Source of the DNA: Opitutales bacterium
GTDB lineage: Bacteria; Verrucomicrobiota; Verrucomicrobiia; Opitutales; UBA2987
Direction of reading: 5' to 3'
Assembly (NCBI GenBank): GCA_021772515.1
Contig: JAJFLU010000022.1
Location: forward strand, 124,001-188,000
DNA length: 64,000 nt
Positions within the stretch are counted from its first letter, which is position 1. The number at the start of each line of letters is the position of its first letter. The notes below the pieces were generated by a model that was given only the letters and a program-made list of their open reading frames with translations, was not told the origin of the DNA and did not search any database. Position numbers and translations under genes: made by a program. Shown here in pieces: positions 44,836 through 54,814 of the stretch.

Positions 44836-45444
44836 ATGGTAGCCAAACCTGAAAACATTTACCCGGAGTTTGACCGCATGCTGGCCAGGGAGGACAAAGA
44901 GGCTCTCCTGATGCAGCGTGGAATCGTGCTTTGGCTTTTTGGCCTGAGCGGATCGGGCAAGAGCGCTTTGGCCAATGCGCTGGAACGCAAATTACATGAG
45001 GAGGGCTTTTGCACGAAAATTCTGGATGGTGATAACATTCGCACCGGATTGAACAGCAATCTTGGTTTCTCCGACGAGGACAGGACAGAAAATATCCGTC
45101 GCATTGCGGAGGTGGCCAAGCTCTTTCTCAATACCGGCGTGGTGACCATCGTCGCCTTTATCTCACCCGGAAAAGCCCATCGGCAAGCGGCGCGGGAGGT
45201 TATTGGCTCGGGCGATTTTGTGGAAGCATTTGTCAACTGCTCCTTCGAGGTTTGCTCCCAGCGGGATCCCAAGGGCCTCTATGCGCAAGCGAAGGGAGGG
45301 GAGATTAAAAATTTTACAGGCCGAGATTCCCTTTTTGAGGAGCCCGATGACCCCGATCTGATTCTCGACACGGAATATGACAGCCTTGAAACTTGTTTAA
45401 AAAAGCTGTACCTGCATATTTTGCCGAAAATAAGAGTAAATTGA
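44836..45444 (+). CDS. cysC: Adenylylsulfate kinase
   Basis: A 202-residue kinase with P-loop GLSGSGKSALANAL, the DGDNIRTGLNSNLGFS substrate segment and the lid stretch DPKGLYAQAKGGEI. It phosphorylates APS to PAPS. It opens the cysC-cysD-cysN group. A PAPS product serves sulfate assimilation or sulfation of macromolecules; no PAPS reductase or sulfotransferase is in view to decide. Confidence 0.94.
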   Translation: MVAKPENIYPEFDRMLAREDKEALLMQRGIVLWLFGLSGSGKSALANALERKLHEEGFCTKILDGDNIRTGLNSNLGFSDEDRTENIRRIAEVAKLFLNTGVVTIVAFISPGKAHRQAAREVIGSGDFVEAFVNCSFEVCSQRDPKGLYAQAKGGEIKNFTGRDSLFEEPDDPDLILDTEYDSLETCLKKLYLHILPKIRVN

Positions 45445-45510
45445 GGCATCAACTTATCCTTTTTTCAAGCTAACCGATAAAACAAGCTTCAAGAATCGCA
45501 TATTTGAATC

Positions 45511-46419
45511 ATGCACCATACCTACACGGTCAAGCACCTGAAGCACCTCGAATCCGAAAGCATATTTTTGCTGAGGGAAACGGTTGCCCAATTCCAAAAT
45601 CCGGTGCTCCTCTTTTCCGGGGGCAAAGATTCCATCGTGATTGCCCATTTGGCCCGCAAGGCTTTTTGGCCCGCCCGGATGCCCTTTCCGTTACTCCATA
45701 TCGATACAGGGCATAACTTTCCCGAAACGATCGCCTTTCGCGACCGGATGGTAGAGGAGATTGGAGCCCGGCTGATAGTTAGCTCGGTGCAGGACTCCAT
45801 CGATAACCAACGGGTGGTGGAGGAGAAAGGGCCAAATCCGAGCCGCAACGCCTTGCAGACCGTCACGCTTTTGGATGCCATCAAGGAACAACAGTTCGAT
45901 GCAGCCATCGGCGGAGCCCGGCGTGATGAAGAAAAGTCACGGGCCAAAGAACGATTCTTCTCCCATCGGGACGAATTCGGGCAATGGGATCCCAAGAATC
46001 AAAGGCCCGAATTGTGGAATCTTTTTAACGGGAGGAAGCATTTGGGGGAGCATTTCCGCATCTTTCCTTTGAGCAATTGGACGGAGATGGACGTCTGGCA
46101 GTATATCAAGATCGAGAGCCTTGATCTGCCGACGCTATATTTTACCCATGAGCGCGAAACCGTGCAGCGCAATGGGGCGTTGTTGGCTATGACTGATTTC
46201 ATCACTCTGCTCGACGGGGAGAAAATCGAAACCAAACAGGTTCGCTTTCGGACGGTGGGTGATGCCACCTGCACCGGCGCCGTGGAATCTCAGGCGGCAA
46301 CAGTGGACGATATAATCCAGGAAGTCGCCGCCGCCCGAATTGCCGAGAGAGGGACCAGAGTGGATGATAAAAGAACGGAGAACGCCATGGAGGACCGCAA
46401 GCGAGAGGGTTATTTTTAA
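45511..46419 (+). CDS. cysD: Sulfate adenylyltransferase subunit 2
   Basis: A 302-residue ATP-pyrophosphatase-fold enzyme. The PP-loop is LLFSGGKDSIVIAHLA, and the family segments PFPLLHIDTGHNFPET, IGGARRDEEKSRAKER and FPLSNWTEMDVWQYI are present. It adenylates sulfate together with the GTPase CysN. It lies 66 bp after cysC and 38 bp before cysN. Confidence 0.96.
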   Translation: MHHTYTVKHLKHLESESIFLLRETVAQFQNPVLLFSGGKDSIVIAHLARKAFWPARMPFPLLHIDTGHNFPETIAFRDRMVEEIGARLIVSSVQDSIDNQRVVEEKGPNPSRNALQTVTLLDAIKEQQFDAAIGGARRDEEKSRAKERFFSHRDEFGQWDPKNQRPELWNLFNGRKHLGEHFRIFPLSNWTEMDVWQYIKIESLDLPTLYFTHERETVQRNGALLAMTDFITLLDGEKIETKQVRFRTVGDATCTGAVESQAATVDDIIQEVAAARIAERGTRVDDKRTENAMEDRKREGYF

Positions 46420-46457
46420 CCGCCCGGGAGGTTCTTGAGAATAAATACAACAAAACC

Positions 46458-47729
46458 ATGAGCGAAAAAACAAGTTACCAGGATATGGACCTGCTGCGTT
46501 TCACGACGGCTGGAAGCGTCGATGATGGCAAAAGCACGCTCATTGGGCGACTGTTATGCGATACCAAAACGATTTTTGAGGACCAACTGGAGGCAGCCAC
46601 ACTATCGAGCCAGCGCCGGGGGGATGAAAATCTTAATTTGGCGTTGCTTACCGATGGCCTCCGGGCGGAGCGGGAGCAGGGGATCACCATCGATGTGGCC
46701 TACCGATATTTTGCCACCCCCAAGAGAAAGTTTATCATCGCAGACACCCCCGGGCATATTCAATACACGCGCAATATGGTAACGGGGGCCTCGACCGCGA
46801 ATCTGGCGATTATATTGGTCGATGCCCGCAAGGGAGTCATCGAGCAAACTTGCCGCCACGCCTTCATCGCTTCGCTCCTGCGCATCCAGCATATTGTATT
46901 TTGTATCAACAAGATGGACCTGGTTGACTACAGCGAGGAGGTTTACGAACGCATTGTAAAGGAATTCAAGCAGTTCGCCTCACGACTGGAAATTGCCGAT
47001 ATGAGCTTTATCCCGGTCAGCGCTTTGTACGGTGATAATGTGGTGGAGAAGAAGGAGAATATGCCTTGGTACCAGGGGCCTACCTTGTTGTATCACCTGG
47101 AAAATATTTATATTGGCCCCGATGCGAACCAAATCGATCCTCGTTTTCCGGTGCAATGGGTGATCCGGCCCCATTCAAACAATCATCATGATTTTCGAGG
47201 ATATGCCGGACGTGTGGCTGGAGGCGTTTTCAAGCCGGGGGACGAAATCCAAGTGCTTCAGTCGGGGTTTACTTCGCGGATAAAAGCTATCAATACCTTC
47301 GATGGCGAGCTAGCGGAGGCTTTCTACCCGCTTTCTGTCGCCATCACGATCGAGGACGAAATTGATATCGGTCGAGGTGATATGATTGCAAAGCCCCAAA
47401 ATTTCCCCCAATGCGGCCAGGATATTGACGTTATGCTTTGTTGGTTTTCCGAGAAGAATAATCTGCGTCACCGCGGTAAGTATATTTTGCGGCATACCAC
47501 GAGGGAGGTCAAAGCGCTGGTCAAGGAAGTGAAATACAAGATCGACGTGAATACTCTGCATAAAATCGAGAATGATCTGGAGATTGGTCTCAATGAGATC
47601 GGACGTATTTCACTGCGCACCTCACAGCCGCTTTTTTACGACACCTACCGGCGCAACCGCATCACAGGCAGCATTGTCCTGATCGACGAATTCAGCAATG
47701 AAACGGTGGCCGCCGGAATGATTCGCTAG
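46458..47729 (+). CDS. cysN: Sulfate adenylyltransferase subunit 1 (GTPase)
   Basis: A 423-residue GTPase of the EF-Tu type with TAGSVDDGKSTLIGRL (P-loop), DTPGHIQYTRNM (G3) and NKMD (G4), then a beta-barrel part. GTP hydrolysis drives APS formation by CysD. It lacks the C-terminal APS kinase domain seen in CysNC fusions, in line with the separate cysC gene. It ends the sulfur unit and is convergent with the HDOD gene. Confidence 0.96.
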   Translation: MSEKTSYQDMDLLRFTTAGSVDDGKSTLIGRLLCDTKTIFEDQLEAATLSSQRRGDENLNLALLTDGLRAEREQGITIDVAYRYFATPKRKFIIADTPGHIQYTRNMVTGASTANLAIILVDARKGVIEQTCRHAFIASLLRIQHIVFCINKMDLVDYSEEVYERIVKEFKQFASRLEIADMSFIPVSALYGDNVVEKKENMPWYQGPTLLYHLENIYIGPDANQIDPRFPVQWVIRPHSNNHHDFRGYAGRVAGGVFKPGDEIQVLQSGFTSRIKAINTFDGELAEAFYPLSVAITIEDEIDIGRGDMIAKPQNFPQCGQDIDVMLCWFSEKNNLRHRGKYILRHTTREVKALVKEVKYKIDVNTLHKIENDLEIGLNEIGRISLRTSQPLFYDTYRRNRITGSIVLIDEFSNETVAAGMIR

Positions 47730-47765
47730 AGCGAGCCACCGAAATAAACTATTTGTATTATACCG

Positions 47766-48605
47766 CTATTTGTAACGGTTGATGACTTCCTGTAGATTTT
47801 CTCTGGTCTTATCGCAAATATCCACAAAATCCTCCTCGGAAAATCCGAGGTAATTCAGGGCCGATTGTTTTTCGTCGAGGTCTGTGGGATCCATACCGTG
47901 TCCCGTGCCGATTGTTTTGGCAACGATATTGGCCATTTGCACAACATAGGGTAGGGGTTCGTCAATTTCCTCCGGCGTGTGGTGATAAATGATTCCCGTG
48001 ACAATACTTTCCGGCAATTTCCAGTGCTGGGCCACCAGTCCGCCAACTTCCCCGTGATGGACGAGAAGCAGTTCCGATTCAGCCTGCCTTTCACTGGCCC
48101 CTCCCTTTTGCCGGGCAGTGTTGAGCAAACCGAGGGTGTCCGCATCCAGATATTGCATGAGGACGAGTTTTCCGACATCGTGGAGCAAGGCGGTGGTGAA
48201 ACTTTCCTGGGGAACCTCGACTGAGGTTCGGCCTTTAAAAATATCAACCGCCAGCGCAGAAGCTATCGAATGTTTCCATAATTCCCCCTCCGTGAGGCCA
48301 TACTCGGGAATGGATTGATTGAATTCTTTACGAACGCTGGCGGCCATGGCCACTTCGAGTATAATACCCGTGCCCATGCGCATAACGGCATCGTCCACAC
48401 TTGTGACTGGCATGGTGTTGGCGCTGGCGGCTGAGTTAGCCCACCGCAGGAGTCGGGCCGTCAAAGATTGATCGTAGGAGATAACTTCGGCAATTTCGTT
48501 AAGATCTGTATCGTCGCTCACGACCATTGAGGCCAGACGAGTCACGCTCATCGGAAGAGGCTCAAGATCACTTGAACTACTAATCACTTCGTCTAAATTG
48601 ATCAT
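47766..48605 (-). CDS. HDOD-domain signalling protein
   Basis: A 279-residue protein with a single HDOD domain from about residue 15 to 210: LPMSVTRLASMVVSDDTDLN, SYDQSLTARLLRWANSA, ALLHDVGKLVLMQYL. HDOD proteins lack phosphodiesterase activity in most cases and act in signalling, often next to chemotaxis or motility genes. It closes the minus-strand cheR-cheB-cheY group, 73 bp after cheR. Its partner is unknown. Confidence 0.85.
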   Translation of the reverse strand: MINLDEVISSSSDLEPLPMSVTRLASMVVSDDTDLNEIAEVISYDQSLTARLLRWANSAASANTMPVTSVDDAVMRMGTGIILEVAMAASVRKEFNQSIPEYGLTEGELWKHSIASALAVDIFKGRTSVEVPQESFTTALLHDVGKLVLMQYLDADTLGLLNTARQKGGASERQAESELLLVHHGEVGGLVAQHWKLPESIVTGIIYHHTPEEIDEPLPYVVQMANIVAKTIGTGHGMDPTDLDEKQSALNYLGFSEEDFVDICDKTRENLQEVINRYK

Positions 48606-48678
48606 TATTGTTGTTTACCTGGAATTATAGTGCTGACTAATATTAACGTTAAAATGCTTGGTTGCCACGGTCCATACT

Positions 48679-49509
48679 TCAAGTGCGAACTCTATAACAA
48701 GTAGTTTTATTGAGTCTCAGCACCTCAAATGAATCATCGAGATTAATCGTCGTTTCGGCAGCGCCAAGAAATAAATAACCACCGGGTTTCAGCACTGCTC
48801 GCGCTTTGCGAAGTATTTCCTTTTTAACCTGCGGCGTAAAGTAAATCATCACGTTTCTTAAAAATATTACATCCATTTTGGGCAAAAAAGGCCATTGCTC
48901 CACCAGGTTCATTTGCCGGAAAGTAACCATTTTCATGATGTCATCTTTTATCCGGGCATTTCGGCCATCTTGCTGAAAATATTTGACCATCAACATGGCG
49001 GGGAGACCACGGTTGATTTCGAGTTTTGAATACAAACCGGCTCTGGCTCTGCTGATCATTTCGGCTGAAAGATCGCAACCGAGGATTTTAACATCCCAAC
49101 CCTCTCTCATCGGAAAATAATCCTTGATGATCATGGCGATGGTGTAGGGTTCCTGCCCACTTGAGCAGGCTGCGGACCAGATATTCAATTCCTTCTTCGG
49201 GTTGGAGCCATTGCACATTTCCGGGAGGATTCTTTCTTTCAGCACCTGGAAGGGATGGAGGTCGCGAAACCAGGAAGTTTCGTTGGTCGTCATGGCATCG
49301 ACAACGCTTTCCAGGAGTGATTTGTCCATGCCGCTGCGCAATTTACTCATCAACTCTTCCAATGAGGTCAGACTCCTTTTTCTAGCGACCTGGAGCAGGC
49401 GCGATTCAACGAGATACTCTTTGCCGTCATCAAGGACGATGGCCGAGCGTCTTTTCACGAAATCGCGAATATAATCAAAATCTGCCGGACTGATTGAAAA
49501 AGTGACCAT
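48679..49509 (-). CDS. cheR: Chemoreceptor methyltransferase CheR
   Basis: A 276-residue enzyme with the CheR N-terminal helical domain (residues 5-70) and a SAM domain with WSAACSSGQEPYTIAMI. VIFLRNVMIYF and the C-terminal GGYLFLGAAET also match. It methylates glutamates of chemoreceptors for adaptation. cheB lies 12 bp upstream. It has no fused TPR. Confidence 0.94.
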   Translation of the reverse strand: MVTFSISPADFDYIRDFVKRRSAIVLDDGKEYLVESRLLQVARKRSLTSLEELMSKLRSGMDKSLLESVVDAMTTNETSWFRDLHPFQVLKERILPEMCNGSNPKKELNIWSAACSSGQEPYTIAMIIKDYFPMREGWDVKILGCDLSAEMISRARAGLYSKLEINRGLPAMLMVKYFQQDGRNARIKDDIMKMVTFRQMNLVEQWPFLPKMDVIFLRNVMIYFTPQVKKEILRKARAVLKPGGYLFLGAAETTINLDDSFEVLRLNKTTCYRVRT

Positions 49510-49521
49510 TTTTTATAAATA

Positions 49522-50634
49522 CTAAACCGTTAATCTTTGCTTGCCGTTGTGCAGCTTCATGCTCTCATTGACAATTCTTGTGATGGCTGATGTTATCTGT
49601 TGCAGAGGGAGGATTTTTTCCGCCAACCCCGCCTCGGCTACATAACCGGGCATTCCCCAAACAACACTGGTCTCCTTATCCTGCACAATTACCCTACCGC
49701 CGCCTGAAATAATATCTTGGCAACCCCGAAGACCGTCTTTCCCCATACCGGTGAGGATGACTCCAAGGGTATTGCCTCCATAAACATTGGCGACCGATCT
49801 GAATAGTACATCAACAGCCGGTCGGCAGGAGTTTTCCTGGGTGTCCTGATTGAGCTCAAGGGTGCGGACAATGGCATTACCGCCGATTGTCATATGAAAA
49901 TTTCCGGGCGCAATCCAGACAGTTCCCGGTTCCAGTAAGGCTCCTTCGAGTCCCTCGCGAACCAGCAGGTTGGAATTTTTTGACAAACTATTGGCCAGTA
50001 ACCCCGTGAAAGTTGGCGGCATGTGCTGCACAATGACGACCGGTATGGGAAAATTGGCGGGAAGCTGGGGAATCACTTTTGCGAGGGCATTGGGGCCTCC
50101 CGTGGAAACTCCAATGGCCAAAATATCAATCCTTTTAGAGGAGGCTGCTGACCTGGTGACGGCCTTTATCGAGCCTTTTCCGGGCATAGAAGACAGCCGC
50201 GATTGGTTCGTTTTAAACTCGGCGACAAATGGGCATAGCGCCTTGACTTTGGGGATCAGTTCTTCTGCCACTTGCCGGAGCGCTCCAGCGAGGTCACGCA
50301 TTTGCGAAGGCTTGGTCACGTAGTCACTAGCCCCTCTTTTCAACGCCTCTAGGGTGGCCGATGCGGCCCGTTCAGTAATGGAACTGAACATAATAACCGG
50401 TAAATTTTTGTAGGTTTTACGGATTTCGGTGAGGGTTTGCAGCCCATCCATCTCCGGCATTTCGACATCGAGGGTGATTAAATCGGGATTGATCTGCGGA
50501 ATTTTAGAGAGGGCGATTTTACCATTGGCTGCGATACCCGCCACTTCCAGGGCTGGATCGGCTTCAAGGGCCTTCGATATCAACCGCCGTATCACGGCGG
50601 AATCGTCGACTACTAAAATGCGGGCTTTTGGCAT
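49522..50634 (-). CDS. cheB: Chemoreceptor methylesterase CheB
   Basis: A 370-residue protein: receiver domain with D56 (LITLDVEMPEMDG), a linker, and a C-terminal methylesterase domain with the nucleophile in GVSTGGPNALAK, the histidine in VIVQHMPPTFT and the aspartate in LTGMGKDGLRG. Phosphorylation by CheA would activate demethylation or deamidation of receptors. It is 13 bp downstream of the CheY-like gene. Confidence 0.95.
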   Translation of the reverse strand: MPKARILVVDDSAVIRRLISKALEADPALEVAGIAANGKIALSKIPQINPDLITLDVEMPEMDGLQTLTEIRKTYKNLPVIMFSSITERAASATLEALKRGASDYVTKPSQMRDLAGALRQVAEELIPKVKALCPFVAEFKTNQSRLSSMPGKGSIKAVTRSAASSKRIDILAIGVSTGGPNALAKVIPQLPANFPIPVVIVQHMPPTFTGLLANSLSKNSNLLVREGLEGALLEPGTVWIAPGNFHMTIGGNAIVRTLELNQDTQENSCRPAVDVLFRSVANVYGGNTLGVILTGMGKDGLRGCQDIISGGGRVIVQDKETSVVWGMPGYVAEAGLAEKILPLQQITSAITRIVNESMKLHNGKQRLTV

Positions 50635-50647
50635 TACTCTTTTCCGT

Positions 50648-51013
50648 TCACAAGACTCCCAGAAGAGCCAATTTGTTTTCCAAATCTTCTTTGGTAAACG
50701 GTTTCATCAAGTACTCATTGGCGCCTGCTTCAAGGGCCTGGGCTACTTTGTCCAGTTCGCTCTCGGTGGTCACCATCATGATAAACATATCGTTGTGTTC
50801 TGGAAGGGCGCGCACGGCGCAGACGAAATCATACCCGTTCATCACCGGCATATTCCAGTCCACAAGAGCGACATTCGCGCCTCCTGCCTCAGCGAGCCTT
50901 TCGAGGGCTTCTTTGCCATCGGCCGCTTCTATAGTTTCAAAACCTTGTCCTTTTAACATTTTGCGAACGAACATCCGCAAGGTACTTGAATCATCTACTA
51001 TCAGTGCTTTCAT
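50648..51013 (-). CDS. cheY: CheY-like single-domain response regulator
   Basis: A 121-residue receiver domain. The acidic pair is VDD at residues 6-8, the phospho-acceptor is D52 (VDWNMPVMNG), the threonine switch is in MVTTES and the lysine in LMKPF. It has no output domain. In flagellated bacteria CheY binds the motor; no motor genes are in the window, so the output could be another target. cheB and cheR follow directly. Confidence 0.9.
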   Translation of the reverse strand: MKALIVDDSSTLRMFVRKMLKGQGFETIEAADGKEALERLAEAGGANVALVDWNMPVMNGYDFVCAVRALPEHNDMFIMMVTTESELDKVAQALEAGANEYLMKPFTKEDLENKLALLGVL

Positions 51014-51135
51014 CTCATTGAATAGATTGTTGGTTATATCGCAACCGTTTGGGATCGTGGGTCAACACCGGGTTATCGGCGGCTTTTGTCAGTTAAATAG
51101 CCAATTCTCAAAAGAAGTTCGTTTTTATAAAATCA

Positions 51136-51888
51136 TCAGGAAAAAGAGGTTCCCTGGGGGATGAAAACTCGTGGTCCAAAGTAATCGATATACTTTACCG
51201 ACCAATGGCTCCACTGGCGTTCTTCGATATCTTTCCATGCCTGATATTTCTCCAAACAAGTCCCGTAAAGAGCCTGTGCGATATCGAATTCTCTTTCTCC
51301 GAGGTCTTTCGATTCATAGAGGAAATGCGCTTTGTCGTTTTTATAGCGATCCCAGGGGCAGATGTAGATACGAATGCGATCGACCTTTCCGTCAACCTTT
51401 CCATCTACTCGCCGATCCTCAAGAATCATGTCGATTCGGTCGCGCTTGGTTCTGTCATCCGGCAATTTCCTGCCCATTGAAATGGTCAACCCCTCATATT
51501 GCTCATTTTCGCTCCAGTTGTTATGGTAGAATGTAAAGGCCATTCGCAGGGGATCGGCCTGTAGGTCTTTTACGAAATCTCGATAATCCGGTGGTATTTC
51601 CTGCCCCAGATGTTCGAGAATATTCTTAACTCCATCAAAGTAATCCCGATCCTCGTTGAAATCATGAATATGGGCGCGGAACACATTCAGCCCATATTTG
51701 TTCCAGGCGCGCGACCAGCCCAATCCTTTTCGCTGTCTTTTTGCCTCGAGCAAATTCATCAGCTTGGCCAATACGATGGGCGGTTTTTTTTGCAGGTTCA
51801 ACTCGCGCTGCAAAGTGCCCATCGAGAGATCCTCGGGGTTGATGGACTCTTTGTCGAGGGTGAGGGTAGTGGTGGTGGTGGGTTTCAT
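51136..51888 (-). CDS. Protein of unknown function in the chemotaxis region
   Basis: A 250-residue soluble protein without signal peptide or membrane span. It is rich in charged residues, with a basic first third (AKLMNLLEAKRQRKGLGWSR), and a central repeat-like DGKVDGKVD. The C-terminal part has WSHWSVKYIDYFGPRVFIPQ. I recognise no domain. It lies between the UbiB-like and CheY genes, all on the minus strand, with 53 bp and 122 bp spacing, so a link to signalling is possible but not shown. Confidence 0.6.
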   Translation of the reverse strand: MKPTTTTTLTLDKESINPEDLSMGTLQRELNLQKKPPIVLAKLMNLLEAKRQRKGLGWSRAWNKYGLNVFRAHIHDFNEDRDYFDGVKNILEHLGQEIPPDYRDFVKDLQADPLRMAFTFYHNNWSENEQYEGLTISMGRKLPDDRTKRDRIDMILEDRRVDGKVDGKVDRIRIYICPWDRYKNDKAHFLYESKDLGEREFDIAQALYGTCLEKYQAWKDIEERQWSHWSVKYIDYFGPRVFIPQGTSFS

Positions 51889-51941
51889 GATTTCGTTAGT
51901 CAGCCAGTTCGATTTTTCGTTTTCAAAATGGTTTGGGCCTA

Positions 51942-53480
51942 TTATTGCAGCCAGACCCTCACCCTTTTATTGCCTTCTTCGGTCTTGAATAGATCGCCCG
52001 GAGGTAAATCGTAAGCCATCGCCTGAGAGGATATTTTTTCCAGGTCGATGGCGCGATTCTCGAGGGATTCCCGAAGCTCATCGGGAATGAGATCGGCCAG
52101 ACATTCCACGGCGGCAGCTCCAAAAGTTAGTTTTATCTTGGTCATTCCGTTTTCACGGACCTGGATATTCAATGTTTCTGATAGCATGAATCTTTTTTTA
52201 TTTTCGATTTGCGGGGGGGCCTCTGGCTGAACGATACCCTTTTGGTCAGCAAGAATTTCGGCCAACGTCTCCCTCCAGTTAAAAGGCGCATCCAGAGCTT
52301 TCAGGTACTGAACCATTCCCTGAAAGGCACGGATTATGTAAATAATGTCGGGCGGTCCCGCCAATCGAAAATTTTGCCGAAAATCTCCAAGGATTTTCGA
52401 TATTTTCTCACTGAGGCGCCAATCGGCGATGGAAAATGAGTGGTCGCCAAACGGCGCCAAGAGGATTTTTGTGGTATCGACCAGGAGGTGTTCCATGGGT
52501 CGAAGCATTTCGCTGTTGAAGCCCATTTTTAGATAGGCCGATAATACCTTTTCGCGGTCGTAATCTCCGTCCAGTGAGGTTTTCAGGAGACTTGCCATGC
52601 CGGTGGCGATGTCCTCATCAATACATTTGACACATCCGAAATCGATCAGCCCGAGAATGGGGTTGCCGCCATTTCTCTGAAACCGGTAGTTGCCCGGATG
52701 GGGGTCGGCATGGACCTCCTTCCAACGCAGGCAACTGGACAGGAACAATTTCAATAGCAAACGGGAAATTTCAGCTCTTTCCTGTACCGACCATTCTCTG
52801 GCCACACTGATATTTTCGCCTTTAACCCAGGTCATGGTCAGAATTTTGTCATTGCTGAGAGAATCAACCACGCAGGGCGACTGCACTTGATCCCATTCTT
52901 CAAAACGCTTGGTAAATTTGGTTAAATTTTTGGCCTCCGCCTGGAAATCGATTTCCATTTCCAGCATGGAGCCAATTTCCTTCCGGTAGGCGGCAATGTC
53001 AAAGCCCCGGCGAAGGTCGCCCACTGGAGCGGTTAGCCAGCCCAGCGCCTTCAAATCAAGATGCAGCCCTTCGGCAATTCCGGGATACCTCACCTTGATT
53101 GCCACATCACTTCCGTCCGGCAGTTGCGCCTGATGCACCTGCGCAATGGATGCGGAAATTCCCTCCTCCTCGATCTGCGAAAAACTGCTGAGACAGGATT
53201 CGCCCAAACTATCCTGCATCTGCTTTTGGATTGTCTCAAAAGGCAGTGAGGGTGGGGCCTCCGTCAGCACCGCGTAGTTGGGGTCGGTTTGCGTCAACTC
53301 TCCCAGAGATAGTATTTGCCCCAATTTTTGAGGAATTCCGTGCAGGGAACCGAGGCGGTTAACCACTGCGGTTCGCGCTTTCCCGCTTCGAGTTTCGGAG
53401 CGCTGCCAAAACCTCAGCATGGCCATTTCTTTGGCCAGCAATCCTAGCTGAATCGCGCGGTTGAATGATTGTTTTGCCAA
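51942..53480 (-). CDS. ABC1/UbiB (ADCK) family atypical kinase
   Basis: A 512-residue protein of the UbiB/ABC1 family. Signature elements are PQKLGQILS (the KxGQ motif), ISASIAQVHQAQL (Ala-rich loop), AIKVRYPGI (lysine), HADPHPGNYRF and LIDFGCVK (catalytic and metal residues). Family members support quinone synthesis or lipid handling through an unusual ATP-binding activity. The C-terminal 120 residues are extra to the kinase domain. It lies 41 bp downstream of hemA and may share its transcript. Confidence 0.85.
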   Translation of the reverse strand: MAKQSFNRAIQLGLLAKEMAMLRFWQRSETRSGKARTAVVNRLGSLHGIPQKLGQILSLGELTQTDPNYAVLTEAPPSLPFETIQKQMQDSLGESCLSSFSQIEEEGISASIAQVHQAQLPDGSDVAIKVRYPGIAEGLHLDLKALGWLTAPVGDLRRGFDIAAYRKEIGSMLEMEIDFQAEAKNLTKFTKRFEEWDQVQSPCVVDSLSNDKILTMTWVKGENISVAREWSVQERAEISRLLLKLFLSSCLRWKEVHADPHPGNYRFQRNGGNPILGLIDFGCVKCIDEDIATGMASLLKTSLDGDYDREKVLSAYLKMGFNSEMLRPMEHLLVDTTKILLAPFGDHSFSIADWRLSEKISKILGDFRQNFRLAGPPDIIYIIRAFQGMVQYLKALDAPFNWRETLAEILADQKGIVQPEAPPQIENKKRFMLSETLNIQVRENGMTKIKLTFGAAAVECLADLIPDELRESLENRAIDLEKISSQAMAYDLPPGDLFKTEEGNKRVRVWLQ

Positions 53481-53521
53481 TAAATTATTCCTTAACTGAT
53501 AATTATTTGATTTATTGAATT

Positions 53522-54757
53522 CTAGGTCAATGCTCCAGCACCGGACTGCAAAAGCAGACTTTTGCGAAGGTTTCGGGAATGACCGTGCAATAGTTTTCCC
53601 AGAGAGCGGCGCAAAATGATTTGCGCACTTTCGGGGTCCAGGCTTTCCTCTGAGGCGAGCTCACGGGCCGTTTCTTCACTGAGCTTTATGGCGTTTTGGT
53701 AAACTTCTTTCAAAAGGGATTCAACCGGTCGGGAAGTTTGCCATCTATTCCAGTTCTCGATTTCTTCCGCGATAATTTTTTCCACTTTCGGAACTGAGTC
53801 TCTACGTCTCTTGAGAACTTCATTCTGTTGGTCCTTGATCGAGTCGATATTCCAAATCTCATGGGGTGAACCCGTTTCAATATTTCGGGGGACACCGGCA
53901 TCAATGAGAAGGACGGGATTCGACTTTCGCTCCGCTGCGATACGATTCAATAAGGGCAGTTTCAAGACCGGTTCCTTTGATGAAACCGCCGAAATTACTG
54001 TGTCAGCCCGGCAAATCTCGCTTTCTAAATCTCTCCAGTCAATGACGTGGCCCCCGCAGTGCTCGGCCAGGATTTCAGCCTTTTCGCGGGTTCTGTTGGC
54101 GATTGATAATTCGCCGAGTTGTTGTTTCGCGATGTGCCTGGCTGCATTGCCCGCTATTTCCCCGGCTCCGATGATTAAAATCCGGTTTTTTAACTTGGGC
54201 CCATTGCGATTTATACGATTGGCCAACATTCCTGCCAGGGCAGAGCCGACACTGGCCGCGCCCCTGCCAATATCGGTCTCCGTACGCGCGCGTTTCCCCG
54301 CACGTAAGGCCTGCCTGGAGATTTGATGAAGCCAGCCGCCCAAGGCGCCACTTTTTCCTGCCAAGGCGAGGGTTTTTTTGACCTGTCCCAGTATTTGTGT
54401 ATCCCCCAAAATCGCCGAGTCCAGACCGGTCGCCACTCGTAAGAGATGATTGGCAGCGGCCTGATCCTGTAAATGGTAGCGGGAGCAATTCCCCTGTAAT
54501 ATTGGCGCTTTGGGACGGGATTTCTTCAGTAATTGCAACCACGCCTCATCGGGATTCGTGCCCAGAGGCGCGGCCAGATAAAACTCGGTTCGGTTGCAGG
54601 TTGACAAAACAATCGCCTCCACATCAGGCATTTCCTTTTTGGCTGCCCTCAGCAGATCAATAGTTTCGGCGGGGCCAAATGCGAGGGCCTCCCGCACGGC
54701 CAATGGCGCATTGCGGAAACTGACCCCCAACAAATGCAGTTGTTTATACTCTTCCAT
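53522..54757 (-). CDS. hemA: Glutamyl-tRNA reductase
   Basis: A 411-residue enzyme for the first committed step of the C5 tetrapyrrole route. The active-site cysteine is in LSTCNRTEFYLA, LDSAILGDTQILGQVK is the signature, and GAGEIAGNAARHIAK binds NADPH. A C-terminal dimerisation domain is present. Heme supply suits the many cytochromes encoded at 15-26 kb, though the gene is embedded in chemotaxis genes. Confidence 0.94.
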   Translation of the reverse strand: MEEYKQLHLLGVSFRNAPLAVREALAFGPAETIDLLRAAKKEMPDVEAIVLSTCNRTEFYLAAPLGTNPDEAWLQLLKKSRPKAPILQGNCSRYHLQDQAAANHLLRVATGLDSAILGDTQILGQVKKTLALAGKSGALGGWLHQISRQALRAGKRARTETDIGRGAASVGSALAGMLANRINRNGPKLKNRILIIGAGEIAGNAARHIAKQQLGELSIANRTREKAEILAEHCGGHVIDWRDLESEICRADTVISAVSSKEPVLKLPLLNRIAAERKSNPVLLIDAGVPRNIETGSPHEIWNIDSIKDQQNEVLKRRRDSVPKVEKIIAEEIENWNRWQTSRPVESLLKEVYQNAIKLSEETARELASEESLDPESAQIILRRSLGKLLHGHSRNLRKSLLLQSGAGALT

Positions 54758-54814
54758 AAACGAAATTCGTTAAAGAGGAATATCGACAAATGTGCTTAAC
54801 AATTAACCCTTCCT

